Source of the DNA: Mesorhizobium carmichaelinearum
Lineage (GTDB): Bacteria; Pseudomonadota; Alphaproteobacteria; Rhizobiales; Rhizobiaceae
Length of the DNA stretch: 64,000 nucleotides
Direction of reading: 5' to 3'
Assembly: GCF_900199455.1 (NCBI RefSeq)
Contig: NZ_FZQR01000007.1
Coordinates: 1-64,000, forward strand
Under the pieces are notes generated by a model. That model had not been told where the DNA came from, ran no database searches, and saw only the letters and a list, made by a program, of their open reading frames with translations. Of the stretch, positions 18,094 through 27,164 are shown in pieces (position 1 is the stretch's first letter; each line of letters begins with the position of its first letter). Made by a program: the position numbers and the translations under genes.

Positions 18094-18140
18094 CTGTGTC
18101 GTTGCCCAAAACCGGATTTCACCTTTGGGTGACGTGCATT
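18094..18140. repeat. Short rhizobial palindromic repeat (GTCGTTGCCCAAAACC type)
   Basis: GTGTCGTTGCCCAAA and TTTGGGTGACGTGCA form an imperfect dyad. The same family occurs at 18736, 22944 and 24544 in this window. It lies between rsfS and rlmH. Confidence 0.6.
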
Positions 18141-18159
18141 AACGGCTTATAGAGGCGGG

Positions 18160-18642
18160 ATGAAGATTTCAGTTCATGCCGTGGGCCGAATGAAAACCGG
18201 TCCCGAGCGGGAGTTGGCCGACCGCTATTTCGAACGCTTCGCCAAGAGCGGGCCCGCGGTCGGGCTCGAATTCGCCGGGATCACCGAGATCGCCGAAGGC
18301 CGGGCGCAGAGCGCAATTGAGCGCCAGCGCGACGAAGGCTCCAGGTTGCAGGCGCAGCTGCAGCCGGGCACGGCACTGATCCTGCTCGACGAGCGCGGCA
18401 AAAGCCTTTCCTCGCAGGATTTCGCCAATCGCATCGGACAGTTGCGCGATGGCGGGCGCAAGGCGCTGGTGCTGGCCATAGGCGGAGCCGACGGTCACGA
18501 TCCGTCGCTGCGCGACCAGGCCGATCTGGTGCTGTCGTTCGGCGCGCTGACCTGGCCGCATCAGCTGGTGCGGGTGATGTTGGGCGAGCAGCTCTACAGG
18601 GTGGCGACGATCCTTTCCGGCCACCCCTATCATCGCTCGTGA
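18160..18642 (+). CDS. rlmH: 23S rRNA (pseudouridine-1915-N3)-methyltransferase RlmH
   Basis: 160 residues, SPOUT fold. Motifs are the N-terminal MKISVHAVGRMK, LILLDERGKSLSSQDFA, LAIGGADGHD (SAM-binding knot) and the C-terminal HQLVRVMLGEQLYRV...HPYHRS, which is the family hallmark. It methylates m3-Psi1915 in helix 69 of 23S rRNA after subunit joining. It follows rsfS with only a palindromic repeat between. Confidence 0.97.
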   Translation: MKISVHAVGRMKTGPERELADRYFERFAKSGPAVGLEFAGITEIAEGRAQSAIERQRDEGSRLQAQLQPGTALILLDERGKSLSSQDFANRIGQLRDGGRKALVLAIGGADGHDPSLRDQADLVLSFGALTWPHQLVRVMLGEQLYRVATILSGHPYHRS

Positions 18643-18735
18643 GCCTGCCGCTACAGTTGCCACCAGCTGTGATTCGTCGCCCGACGCCCGGATTTCCGCC
18701 CCAATGCCGCGCAAGATCGAAAATCACTGGTTTTT

Positions 18736-18782
18736 ATGCGTGCCGTTTTCCCAAAAAGGGGACCACTTTTGGGCAACATGCA
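18736..18782. repeat. Short rhizobial palindromic repeat
   Basis: TGCGTGCCGTTTTCCCAAAA and TTTTGGGCAACATGCA form an imperfect dyad. Same family as the copy at 18094-18140, so rlmH is bracketed by two copies. Confidence 0.6.
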
Positions 18783-18849
18783 GTCGGGGACGGGCTCTCA
18801 AACATGGTTGATGATTCGTTAACGAAGCCGCGGATAGTATAGATCGCGA

Positions 18850-20217
18850 ATGTCTGAAGGCTGGAAATCGACACTGGGCTCAACAGCGGGCTCATCAACC
18901 GGGCGCTTCGGGCGCGCGCGCTGCGGCATCGTGGCGGTGGCGGTGCTTTTGTCGTTGCATGCCACCCGGGCCGAGAACACGCTCGACATGGCGCCCGATC
19001 CGGACCAGAGCCGCGCCGAGTACGAACAGGTTTCCAAGGAAATTACACTGTCGTCGGAACGGCTGGCCAAGCTCGCGGCCGATATCGCCGCGGTCAAGAA
19101 GGACCATGCCTCGATCACCGCGGCGCTGATCCAGTCGGCGATGACCGAGCAGAAGCTTGGCCAGGACATCGAGGACATCGGCGCCAAGCTGGAAGGGCTG
19201 AAGGGCCAGCAGCAGAAGATCCGCGCCTCGCTTGTGGCGCGGCGCGACGTGCTGGCCGAAGTGCTGGGCGCACTGCAGCGCATGGGCCTCAACCCGCCGC
19301 CGGCGATCCTGGTCAAGCCGGAGGACGCGCTGTCGTCGGTGCGCAGCGCCATCCTGCTCGGCGCCGTGGTGCCGGAATTGCGCCAGCAGACCGACAGCCT
19401 GCTGGCCGACCTCAAGGAGCAGACCCGGGTGACGGCCTCGATCGAGGCCGAGCGGGCGCGGCTGACGGAAGCGGTTGGCGAGCAGGTGGCGGAGAAGAAG
19501 CGGCTCGGCATGCTGCTCGAAGCCAAGCAGAAGCTCGAGGCCGACACGCAGGCACAAATGGCGGCCGAACAGCAGCGCTCAGAGCAACTGGCGGCCAAGG
19601 CCTCCAGCCTGAAGGACCTGATCGCCTCGCTCGAAGCGCAGGCCGACAAGACCCGCAAGGCCGCGGAAGCCGCAAAGGCAGCCGCCGCGAGCCAGCCGGC
19701 TGACGATCAGACGGGCGACAAGACGGCATCGCTGGCAGCACTGCCGGTCCCCGAAGGCAACCGGCTCACCGCGGCAGCTCCCTTTTCGGCGCTGCAGGGG
19801 CAGATCGCGCTGCCGGTCACCGGCCGCATCAAACGCCGCTTTGGCGCCGATGACGGTAACGGCGCAGTGATGCTTGGAGACATGCTTGCGACACAATCGG
19901 GAGCCATCGTGACCGCGCCGGCGGATGGGAATGTGCTTTATGCGGGGCCGTTTCGCTCCTATGGTCAACTCTTGATCCTCAATGCCGGGGACGGCTATCA
20001 TGTCGTTCTGGCGGGGATGAGCAGAATCAGCGTCGTGACTGGCCAGTCGGTGCTCGCAGGAGAGCCGGTCGGCGCGATGGGAGAGGCCCGGGTGGCAAGC
20101 ACCTCGGTTTCGAAGAATGGAAATGCCACGCCGGAACTTTATGTCGAGTTCCGCAAGGATGGAAAACCCGTCGATCCGGCCCCATGGTGGGCGGACCGTT
20201 TTTCTGGAAGGACGTGA
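18850..20217 (+). CDS. Murein hydrolase activator EnvC-like protein (coiled coil plus LytM/M23 domain)
   Basis: 455 residues: an N-terminal hydrophobic segment near residues 25-42, a long Ala/Lys/Glu-rich coiled coil (~50-280), and a C-terminal LytM domain (~310-455). In the LytM domain the first zinc-ligand His of active enzymes is not evident (GAVMLGDMLATQSG), though the later His in DGYHVVLAGM remains. It therefore probably acts as an amidase activator, like EnvC, and not as a peptidase. It is directly followed by ctpA, a conserved pair in alphaproteobacteria tied to envelope and septum remodelling. Confidence 0.9.
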   Translation: MSEGWKSTLGSTAGSSTGRFGRARCGIVAVAVLLSLHATRAENTLDMAPDPDQSRAEYEQVSKEITLSSERLAKLAADIAAVKKDHASITAALIQSAMTEQKLGQDIEDIGAKLEGLKGQQQKIRASLVARRDVLAEVLGALQRMGLNPPPAILVKPEDALSSVRSAILLGAVVPELRQQTDSLLADLKEQTRVTASIEAERARLTEAVGEQVAEKKRLGMLLEAKQKLEADTQAQMAAEQQRSEQLAAKASSLKDLIASLEAQADKTRKAAEAAKAAAASQPADDQTGDKTASLAALPVPEGNRLTAAAPFSALQGQIALPVTGRIKRRFGADDGNGAVMLGDMLATQSGAIVTAPADGNVLYAGPFRSYGQLLILNAGDGYHVVLAGMSRISVVTGQSVLAGEPVGAMGEARVASTSVSKNGNATPELYVEFRKDGKPVDPAPWWADRFSGRT

Positions 20218-20218
20218 A

Positions 20219-21550
20219 ATGATGCGGAAACTGTCGCTTCTGTTTGCTGGTGCGCTGATGGGCGCCTCCGCCATGAGCCTTGTCTATGGGGCTCCTGGCT
20301 CGTCGGCGAACGCTGCGGGATCGGAGACCTACAAGCAGCTGGCGATCTTCGGCGACATCTTCGAGCGGGTGCGGGCACAATATGTCACGCCGCCCGACGA
20401 CAAGTCGCTGGTCGAGAACGCCATCAACGGCATGCTTTCCTCTCTCGACCCGCACTCCTCCTACATGAATGCCGAACAGGCGCAGGATATGCGCGTGCAG
20501 ACCAAGGGCGAGTTCGGCGGCCTCGGCATCGAGGTCACCATGGAGAACGACCTGGTCAAGGTGATCACGCCGATCGACGATACGCCCGCCGCCAAGGCCG
20601 GCGTGCTGGCCGGCGACTATATCGCCAAGATCGACGGCGAAGAGGTTCGCGGCCTGACACTCAACGATGCGGTCGAGAAGATGCGCGGCCTGGTCAACAC
20701 ACCGATCAAGCTCACCATCCTGCGCCAGGGCGCCGACAAGCCGATCGAGCTGACGGTGGTGCGCGACATCATCAAGGTCAAGGCGGTCAAGTTCCGGGTC
20801 GAGAACGACATCGGCTACATGAAGATCACCTCCTTCACCGAAAAGACCTATGACGACCTCGAGAATGCCATCGACACCATCAAGAAGCAGGTGCCGGACG
20901 ACAAGCTCAAGGGCTATGTGCTCGACCTGCGCCTCAATCCGGGCGGTCTGCTCGACCAGGCGGTGAGCGTGTCCGACGCCTTCCTGAAGCGCGGCGAGAT
21001 CGTCTCGACGCGCGGCCGCGATCCGAAGGACGTCACCCGCTTCGACGCCAAGCCGAAGCAGGTCGACGACGTCAACGGCAAGCCGATTATCGTGCTCGTC
21101 AATGGCGGCTCGGCCAGTGCGTCCGAAATCGTCGCCGGCGCGTTGCAGGATCTGCGCCGCGTCACGGTGGTCGGTACGCAGTCCTTCGGCAAGGGTTCGG
21201 TGCAAACCATCATTCCGCTCGGCGAGAATGGTGCGCTCAGGCTGACGACGGCGCTCTATTACACGCCGTCCGGCAAGTCGATCCAGGGCAAGGGCATCAC
21301 GCCCGACATCAAGGTCGACCAGCCGCTGCCGCCCGAATTGCAGGGCAGGGATTTGACGCGCGGCGAGTCCGATCTCAAGGGTCATATCAAGGGCGCCGAC
21401 GAGAGCTCGACCGGCTCGGGCTCGGCCGCCTATGTGCCGCCGGATCCGAAGGACGATCTGCAGCTCATCTATGCAGAGCAGCTGCTGCGCGGTCAGAAGA
21501 CCGATCCGGCCTTCCCGCCCAATCCGGAAAAGGCCGTGCTCAACCAGTAA
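20219..21550 (+). CDS. ctpA: Carboxy-terminal processing protease (S41 family, CtpA)
   Basis: 443 residues from ATG at 20219 with a GGAAGGA box just upstream; an ATG also follows immediately. There is a signal peptide (LSLLFAGALMGASAMS), a PDZ domain (~90-170, GEFGGLGIEVTMEND...), and the S41 catalytic core with Ser in VNGGSASASEIVAGAL and Lys in GTQSFGKGSVQT, a Ser-Lys dyad. A periplasmic protease of envelope proteins and murein hydrolases. It starts 1 bp after the envC-like stop. Confidence 0.95.
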   Translation: MMRKLSLLFAGALMGASAMSLVYGAPGSSANAAGSETYKQLAIFGDIFERVRAQYVTPPDDKSLVENAINGMLSSLDPHSSYMNAEQAQDMRVQTKGEFGGLGIEVTMENDLVKVITPIDDTPAAKAGVLAGDYIAKIDGEEVRGLTLNDAVEKMRGLVNTPIKLTILRQGADKPIELTVVRDIIKVKAVKFRVENDIGYMKITSFTEKTYDDLENAIDTIKKQVPDDKLKGYVLDLRLNPGGLLDQAVSVSDAFLKRGEIVSTRGRDPKDVTRFDAKPKQVDDVNGKPIIVLVNGGSASASEIVAGALQDLRRVTVVGTQSFGKGSVQTIIPLGENGALRLTTALYYTPSGKSIQGKGITPDIKVDQPLPPELQGRDLTRGESDLKGHIKGADESSTGSGSAAYVPPDPKDDLQLIYAEQLLRGQKTDPAFPPNPEKAVLNQ

Positions 21551-21596
21551 CGGCTTGGCCGGCCAGGTCTGGCCGGCTGAACGAAGCAATGCGATG

Positions 21597-21626
21597 CTGC
21601 CGGGACCGAAAGGTTCCGGCAGTTTG
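21597..21626 (+). terminator. Probable terminator after ctpA
   Basis: An 11-bp stem (21597-21607 with 21612-21622, one G-T pair, GAAA loop) is followed by a short TTTGATT. The T run is weak, so termination may be partial. Confidence 0.55.
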
Positions 21627-21743
21627 ATTCGGGGAGGCAAGACAAGGCCTCCAGATACGGCGCCAGCGGCGCGCCAGGGTTGATGAATTCGCGCATGTCG
21701 CCGAAGGGGTCGCCTTCGGAACCATGCGCTCCGGGGACAGGGC

Positions 21744-22925
21744 TTGGCTGATATCGGCAAGGACATCGAACGCCCGCTTGGACAGACCGTCCGGGCGCCG
21801 CGCGCCGCCGGCAAAGTCAGTGCGGGCGTGCTCGTGTCGGCAATTGTCGTGCTGGCGGTGGTTGGCGCCTCGGCCGCGATAGCACTCAGGGAAAAGCCGT
21901 TTCGCAAGCCGCAAGAGGTCGCCGTTTCGACGCCGAAGGTGACGGCGGCGGCCGAGCCCACTGCCGCGCCATCCGCCTTGGTCCCTGTCGCGGCGCCAAA
22001 GGTTGAAACGCCAACCAAGACCGGTGGTCCGCAGATCATCCATGTGCAGAAGGAGGAGGGCGATGGTCCTCCGCAGGCGGCCATCGTCATTCGCGACCCG
22101 TCGACCGTCGGGCAGAACCTGAAGATTGCGCATCTTCCCGACAAGGCGCTGATCGAAGCCAGCGAAACCGGCCCCTTGCCGATGCGCTCCGCCGATGGCA
22201 GGCGGCCCTTCGATGTCTATGCGCGGCCGTGGTCCGGCGCGCGCGGAGCGCGGGTGGCGATCGTCATCGGCGGGCTTGCCGTGTCGCAGACCGGCACCCA
22301 GGCAGCCATCGCCAGGCTGCCGGCGGAAGTGACGCTGGCTTTCGCGCCGCAAGGCAACAGCATCGGCCGCTGGATGCAGGCCGCCCGGCAGAGCGGCCAT
22401 GAGATCGTCATGCAGGTGCCGCTCGAACCGTTCGACTATCCCAACGTCAACCCCGGCCGCAACACGCTGACCGTGGCGGCGAGCGCCGAGGAGAATCTCA
22501 AGAATCTGCACTGGGCTCTGTCGCGGACGACGAACTATACCGGCGTCATGAACTATATGGGCGCACGCTTTTCCGCCGACACGGCGGCGATGGAGCCGTT
22601 CATGGCCGAACTCGGCAAACGGGGTCTCGCCTATATCGACGATGGCTCGTCGGCGCGCAGCCTGGCGCCCGACCTGGCGCTGAAGGACGGCGTGCCCTTC
22701 GTCGCCGGCGACATGGCGATCGACGCGGTGCAGGATCGCGGCGCCATCCTGAAGAAACTGGACAGTCTCGAAGCCACCGCGCGGGCCAAGGGCTCTGCCG
22801 TCGGCATCGGCTCGGCCTTCGACCTGACGGTCGACACCGTCTCGTCCTGGATTGCCGAGGCCAAGAAGCGCGGCATCGAGATCGTGCCGATTTCAGCAGT
22901 GGCGATCGATCCGCAAAAGAGGTGA
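21744..22925 (+). CDS. Divergent polysaccharide deacetylase family protein
   Basis: 393 residues from a TTG start at 21744, which has GGGGACAG upstream; no ATG is available in frame before the conserved part. One membrane helix lies near residues 28-48, followed by a Pro/Ala linker (~50-140) and the YibQ-like divergent polysaccharide deacetylase domain (~165-390, beginning RVAIVIGGLAVSQTGT). Conserved pieces are QVPLEPFDYPNVNPG, MNYMGARFSAD and FVAGDMAIDAV. It is usually found after envC-ctpA, as here, and is thought to act in the cell wall; catalysis is unproven for the family. Confidence 0.9.
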   Translation: MADIGKDIERPLGQTVRAPRAAGKVSAGVLVSAIVVLAVVGASAAIALREKPFRKPQEVAVSTPKVTAAAEPTAAPSALVPVAAPKVETPTKTGGPQIIHVQKEEGDGPPQAAIVIRDPSTVGQNLKIAHLPDKALIEASETGPLPMRSADGRRPFDVYARPWSGARGARVAIVIGGLAVSQTGTQAAIARLPAEVTLAFAPQGNSIGRWMQAARQSGHEIVMQVPLEPFDYPNVNPGRNTLTVAASAEENLKNLHWALSRTTNYTGVMNYMGARFSADTAAMEPFMAELGKRGLAYIDDGSSARSLAPDLALKDGVPFVAGDMAIDAVQDRGAILKKLDSLEATARAKGSAVGIGSAFDLTVDTVSSWIAEAKKRGIEIVPISAVAIDPQKR

Positions 22926-22943
22926 CGCCGAAACATCTGGCCA

Positions 22944-23098
22944 GAGCGCTTCATCGTTCGCGAACCGCTCTATCTCTTTGTTCTTACCCAATTCTCTAAA
23001 GCGGGTCGCATCGAGAGGGATTCAGACGCCGCGCTCTAGGTCTTTGTTTTCACGCATGTCGTCTTCCAAAACAGGGCCGCTTTTGGGCGACATGCATT
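22944..23098. repeat. Compound of rhizobial palindromic repeats
   Basis: The left part (about 22944-23040) includes CGCGAACCGCTCTATC and AAAGCGGGTCGC. The right part (23050-23098) is a dyad GCATGTCGTCTTCCAAAA...TTTTGGGCGACATGCA, same family as the copies near rlmH. It lies between two convergent genes. Confidence 0.6.
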
Positions 23099-23129
23099 TG
23101 GCTGCCCGCTTCGCCCCGTTTCGGAGAAC

Positions 23130-23870
23130 CTATTCGGCTACTTGCGGTGCCGTCAGGGTCACCAAGGGCGCCGCTGCCGCCGCTGCTTTGCCTGTGTCGC
23201 TGCCCTTTGGCGGGGTGCTGGCCTTGCTCGCCGAAAGCGCTTCGTCGATCTTGGCCTCAATGGTTGGCGGCAAGCACAACTCCAAATAGCCCCTGATGCT
23301 TTGATAGGCCTCGGGTTCGGACGTGATGGCCGAGGGCACGACCTTGCTGCGGTAGGCGGCTTGCATCTCCGAGACCACGTGATGAACGGTCGATGAGTGG
23401 CCGGAATACAGATAGCTGTTCGCGAATGTGTCGACGTATTTGCTGGCCAGGCCAAACGCCTGCGCGACGATGGACATCGCGACCTTGGAGGACGGATCCG
23501 TCGCCATTATGGCGTTCACCAGCAGCCCGGTGCTGTCGACAGCGGATTTGAAGCGATCGCGCCCATGGTCCAGCGCGTAGAGTTCATCCATGTATTGATC
23601 GCACTCCCCGTCCACGAAGTTATATCCCTCCAGTGCCGTGTAATACCATATCTTGCTCCCCGATTGATCGCCGCCATATCTGATCACGTTGCTCTCGAAC
23701 GCATTCATGATCCGAACTTGATTGTCGAGATGTGGTTTTACCGCCGCGTATGGCATGACGGGGTCGGGGCCGTTGCGGTATGGCCAACCTTTCACTGATT
23801 GTGGAAGGCATCCACCGACCATGGGCAGAATGGATACAAGGGCAAACGCCCTCAGCAGCCGTAAAGACAT
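23130..23870 (-). CDS. Putative lipoprotein of unknown function
   Basis: I choose the ATG at 23870, where GGGGGA lies about 9 bases upstream and a lipoprotein signal follows (MSLRLLRAFALVSILPMVGGC). A longer frame to 23993 would bury the signal. The mature ~230 residues are helical, with no recognised domain, and end in an Ala/Pro-rich low-complexity tail (~205-247). It lies on the opposite strand between the deacetylase and rppH, a pair often closer together, so it is probably a later insertion. Confidence 0.65.
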   Translation of the reverse strand: MSLRLLRAFALVSILPMVGGCLPQSVKGWPYRNGPDPVMPYAAVKPHLDNQVRIMNAFESNVIRYGGDQSGSKIWYYTALEGYNFVDGECDQYMDELYALDHGRDRFKSAVDSTGLLVNAIMATDPSSKVAMSIVAQAFGLASKYVDTFANSYLYSGHSSTVHHVVSEMQAAYRSKVVPSAITSEPEAYQSIRGYLELCLPPTIEAKIDEALSASKASTPPKGSDTGKAAAAAAPLVTLTAPQVAE

Positions 23871-24014
23871 CTTCTTATCCCCCGAATACACAGTGGCGCA
23901 AACAAAAGATGGAGTCGAGTCTTTCTGTACTTCGCTCACGGGGAATTCCCGGACATTACGATCGATTCCTGGAAGCATCGTGACTCCTCGCAAGCAACGT
24001 GGTTGATAGTGGGC

Positions 24015-24536
24015 ATGTCAAAGACGAAGCACATCGATCCCGAAACGTTGCCCTACCGTCCCTGTGTCGGGTTGATGATCCTCAATGGCGAGGGCCTGGT
24101 CTGGGTCGGACATCGCATTGCCGAACCCGACAGCGAATTCGCCGGCACGACTCAGCTCTGGCAGATGCCGCAAGGCGGCATCGACAAGGGTGAGGAGCCG
24201 CTGCAGGCGGCGCAGCGCGAGCTCTATGAGGAGACCGGCATGCGCAGCGTCTCGCTGCTCGCCGAGGCGCCGGACTGGATCAACTATGACCTGCCGGATC
24301 ATCTCGTCGGCATTGCCTTCAAGGGCCGCTATCGCGGCCAGACGCAGAAATGGTTCGCCTTCCGCTTTCATGGCGATGTGAGCGAAATCCAGATCAATCC
24401 GCCGCCGGGCGGCCACACCGCCGAGTTCGACAAATGGTCGTGGCGGCCGATGCAGGACCTGCCAGACCTGATCGTGCCGTTCAAGCGCAAGGTCTATGAA
24501 GAGGTGGTGGCGGCGTTCCGTCATCTGGGGCGGTAG
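24015..24536 (+). CDS. rppH: RNA pyrophosphohydrolase (Nudix)
   Basis: 173 residues from the ATG at 24015. The Nudix box GGIDKGEEPLQAAQRELYEETG lies near residues 55-76, with the RppH hallmarks RPCVGLMILN near the N-terminus, QMPQGG and QKWFAFRF. It removes pyrophosphate from the 5' end of triphosphorylated mRNA and starts decay. It closes the conserved housekeeping block. Confidence 0.95.
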   Translation: MSKTKHIDPETLPYRPCVGLMILNGEGLVWVGHRIAEPDSEFAGTTQLWQMPQGGIDKGEEPLQAAQRELYEETGMRSVSLLAEAPDWINYDLPDHLVGIAFKGRYRGQTQKWFAFRFHGDVSEIQINPPPGGHTAEFDKWSWRPMQDLPDLIVPFKRKVYEEVVAAFRHLGR

Positions 24537-24543
24537 TCGCGCT

Positions 24544-24575
24544 AAAGCACGTCGTCACTTTGGGCGACATGCACT
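24544..24575. repeat. Truncated rhizobial palindromic repeat
   Basis: Only the right half (CACTTTGGGCGACATGCA) of the element seen at 18736 and 23050 is present, between rppH and alr. Confidence 0.45.
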
Positions 24576-24616
24576 GATCCCGTCGCGGTTGCAGCGCCGG
24601 TGCGAGGGTCGTATTG

Positions 24617-25786
24617 ATGGCCGATGCAATGAGGGTCGCCATGAACGACGCCGTCAACCCGACTGCCGCGAAAACCGTCACCGATTGGCCGGTCAGCGAA
24701 GCGGCGGCTGGCGCAATCCTGACCATCGATCTCGGCGCGATCCGTGAAAACTACAGGCGGCTGAAGGCGCGGCTGGGCGGCGTGCGCTGCGCCGGCGTGG
24801 TCAAGGCCAACGGCTACGGCCTCGGCGCCAGCCAGGTGGCATTGGCGCTGATCCGTGAAGGCTGCGACATCTTCTTCGTCGCGCTGCTGGCTGAAGGCAT
24901 CGCGTTGCGCAAGGCGATCGGTGCCGGACCAGACATCTACGTGCTGAACGGGCTGCCGCCGGGCTCCGAGCCGGAAGCGGTGGCGGCTGGGCTTTGCGCG
25001 GTCATCAACAGTGGCGCGCAGTTGCAAGCCTGGCGCGCGGTGGCACACGACGCCGGGCGCCGGCTGCCGGCCGCCATCCAGGTCGACAGCGGCATGTCGC
25101 GGCTCGGCATGGCGCCGGCCGAAGTCGAGGCCGTGGCCAGGGATGCCGGCGCGTTCGAGGGTATCGAGATCCGATACGTGATGAGCCATCTGGCCTGCGC
25201 CGACGAGCCGCGCCATCCGGCCAATGAACAGCAGCGGCTGGCTTTTGAGCGGCTGCGCGCCGTGCTGCCGCAGGCGCCTGCCTCGCTCGCCAACTCTTCC
25301 GGCATCTTTCTCGGGCCGTCCTATCATTATGATCTCGCCCGTCCCGGTGCCGCGGTCTACGGCATCAACCCGACGCCCGGAGAACCCAATCCGATGCTGC
25401 CTGTCGTGCGGCTGCTGGCCAAGGTGGCGCAGACCCGCCGCGTCGAAAAGGGTGCCGGCATCGGCTATGGCCACACCTACCATGCGGGCAGTCCGCTGAG
25501 CCTGGCGACGATTTCGTTCGGCTATGCGGATGGCTGGCTGCGCCGCTCCGCTTCGGCGGCCTGGTTCGAAGGACTGCGTCTGCCTTTCCTCGGGCGCGTG
25601 TCGATGGATTCGATCATTCTCGACATATCCGCCCTGCCGCCCGGCACGCTGCGCGAGGGCGATCTGGTCGAGCTGCTCGGCCCCTCGCAGAGCGTCGACG
25701 ATGCCGCCGGCCATGCCGGCACCATCGGCTATGAAATCCTGGCCAGTCTCGGCCCGCGCTTCCACCGGCGCTATGTCGGGGGTTGA
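24617..25786 (+). CDS. alr: Alanine racemase
   Basis: 389 residues from ATG at 24617; another ATG lies at 24641. PLP-binding Lys is near residue 63 in GVVKANGYGLG, and the second catalytic Tyr lies in the GAGIGYGHTY region. Also present are QVDSGMSRLGM, MSHLACAD and FLGRVSMDSIILD. It interconverts L- and D-alanine. A D-amino-acid dehydrogenase gene 1.4 kb downstream suggests this copy may serve alanine catabolism (DadX role), though a wall-synthesis role cannot be excluded. Confidence 0.93.
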   Translation: MADAMRVAMNDAVNPTAAKTVTDWPVSEAAAGAILTIDLGAIRENYRRLKARLGGVRCAGVVKANGYGLGASQVALALIREGCDIFFVALLAEGIALRKAIGAGPDIYVLNGLPPGSEPEAVAAGLCAVINSGAQLQAWRAVAHDAGRRLPAAIQVDSGMSRLGMAPAEVEAVARDAGAFEGIEIRYVMSHLACADEPRHPANEQQRLAFERLRAVLPQAPASLANSSGIFLGPSYHYDLARPGAAVYGINPTPGEPNPMLPVVRLLAKVAQTRRVEKGAGIGYGHTYHAGSPLSLATISFGYADGWLRRSASAAWFEGLRLPFLGRVSMDSIILDISALPPGTLREGDLVELLGPSQSVDDAAGHAGTIGYEILASLGPRFHRRYVGG

Positions 25787-26061
25787 GCGGTTTGGCCGCG
25801 CTTGACAAGCGGGCGCCTGTCGGCAACGTTCGGAGCATGAGCAACCTCGCTTACACCAGAACCTTGTTCAGGGTCTGTCCGATCGCGGGATCGTAGCCCC
25901 GGCGCGGCCGCCTTCTGGCGTCCGTCCTTACCGGGGCATCCATACATCCACTATCGCCATCAAGTCGTGCAGCTTTTCGCGGCTGCCGGCTTTTCATCAC
26001 GCCGCTGTCAGTGCAGCGGCAAGCGCGCATCCGTTCGATGCGCCGATCCACGAGGTTTGCC

Positions 26062-26484
26062 ATGCAACATGCAATGGGACTGCATCCAAGCAGCCAGATT
26101 TTGATCAGTGATACCGACCACGGCAGGTTGACCAGCCTGGCGAGGGCCTTGCTCGACCGCGCCCCCGAGACGGCCGAGGAACTGCTTTCGGAAATGGACC
26201 GGGCCGTCATCACGGACGCGGCGGCGATGCCGGCCGACGTGGTGCGTATGGGCTCGATCGTGACGGTCCGTGCCGACGGCGGCGAGACCCAACGCATGAT
26301 GCTGGTCTATCCCGGCGAAGCCGACATTGCCGAAAACAGGATTTCGGTGCTGACGCCGATGGGAACGGCGCTCATTGGCGCGTCGATAGGGCAGGCGGTG
26401 TGCTGGAGCAGCCGTGGCGGCCGGGAACTGTCGGTGACCGTTGAAGCCGTCGACACGCCGGCCTCCGGCCCGCAACGACCTTGA
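26062..26484 (+). CDS. Rnk/GreA-type nucleoside diphosphate kinase regulator, copy 1
   Basis: 140 residues from the ATG at 26062 (MQHAMGLHPSSQ). A short helical N-terminal arm (~10-50, ILISDTDHGRLTSLARALL) is followed by a GreA/FKBP-like C-terminal domain with VRMGSIVTVRADGGETQRMMLVYPGEAD and ISVLTPMGTALIGASIGQ, typical of Rnk. E. coli Rnk (136 residues) binds RNA polymerase near the secondary channel. A related gene follows after 11 bp, so these are tandem paralogues. Confidence 0.82.
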   Translation: MQHAMGLHPSSQILISDTDHGRLTSLARALLDRAPETAEELLSEMDRAVITDAAAMPADVVRMGSIVTVRADGGETQRMMLVYPGEADIAENRISVLTPMGTALIGASIGQAVCWSSRGGRELSVTVEAVDTPASGPQRP

Positions 26485-26495
26485 TTGTGGAGGCG

Positions 26496-27041
26496 ATGAT
26501 GACGAGCACGAATTGCTGCCTGACGACGAAGGACTGCGCAGTCCTCGAAGTCATGCTGGAGCGCCGGCGGGCATTCGCGGATCCGATCGTGCACATGCTC
26601 GAACACAAGCTTTCAAGCGCCGATGTCGTTCCGACCGGTTCGGTTGGTCCCGATATCGTTACGCTGAACAGCAGGGTGGTGTTCAGCATCGATGCCGGTC
26701 AGGCCGAGACACGCACCCTGGTGCAGAACGAGGTGCGCGGACCGGTCGGCTCCAGCCTGTCGGTGGCGACCAGGCGCGGACTCTGCATGCTTGGCATGGC
26801 GCAGGGCCAAACGGCATCGATAGAGCACGCCGACGGCCGGCGGGAGTCGATCCTGATCAAGGCCGTGCTTTACCAGCCGGAGGCTGCCCGGCGCACGGTC
26901 AGGCAGAAAGACCGGGCCGACGGGCAGCGACCGCACGGGCTCACTCTCGTCTACAGCGCCGCAGCCGACTGGCGGCCTCTTGGCGAGACGACCGGAATGC
27001 GGCAGACAGAAGACGACGACCCCGGTCCCTCGGCGGCGTGA
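26496..27041 (+). CDS. Rnk/GreA-like protein, copy 2 (divergent)
   Basis: 181 residues from ATG at 26496 (GGAGG four bases upstream). The layout is as in the first copy: an N-terminal helical region (TTKDCAVLEVMLERRR) and a GreA-like domain (IVTLNSRVVFSIDAGQAETRTLVQNEV, LSVATRRGLCMLGMAQGQT). It carries a ~45-residue polar C-terminal tail absent from copy 1. Sequence has drifted strongly from copy 1, so the roles may differ. Probably co-transcribed with copy 1. Confidence 0.7.
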   Translation: MMTSTNCCLTTKDCAVLEVMLERRRAFADPIVHMLEHKLSSADVVPTGSVGPDIVTLNSRVVFSIDAGQAETRTLVQNEVRGPVGSSLSVATRRGLCMLGMAQGQTASIEHADGRRESILIKAVLYQPEAARRTVRQKDRADGQRPHGLTLVYSAAADWRPLGETTGMRQTEDDDPGPSAA

Positions 27042-27050
27042 ATGGCCATA

Positions 27051-27099
27051 GCGCATGGTTTTCGAAAATCGGCATCGATTTTCATTTGGGATCATGCGC
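27051..27099. repeat. Rhizobial palindromic repeat (GCGCATG...CATGCGC)
   Basis: GCGCATG at 27051-27057 pairs with CATGCGC at 27093-27099, and an inner AAAATCG-GCAT-CGATTTT hairpin lies at 27065-27082. It sits just after the second Rnk-like gene. Confidence 0.7.
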
Positions 27100-27164
27100 A
27101 AATCGAGAAATGCGGTCGCGTCCATGGGCGTCCTGAGGATGCGCGGCGCGGCAAGGAGTGAACG

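Noticed and set aside
20027..22144. A 705-codon open frame on the minus strand
   Set aside because: It lies antisense to ctpA and the deacetylase, both with clear family motifs; it is a product of high GC content.
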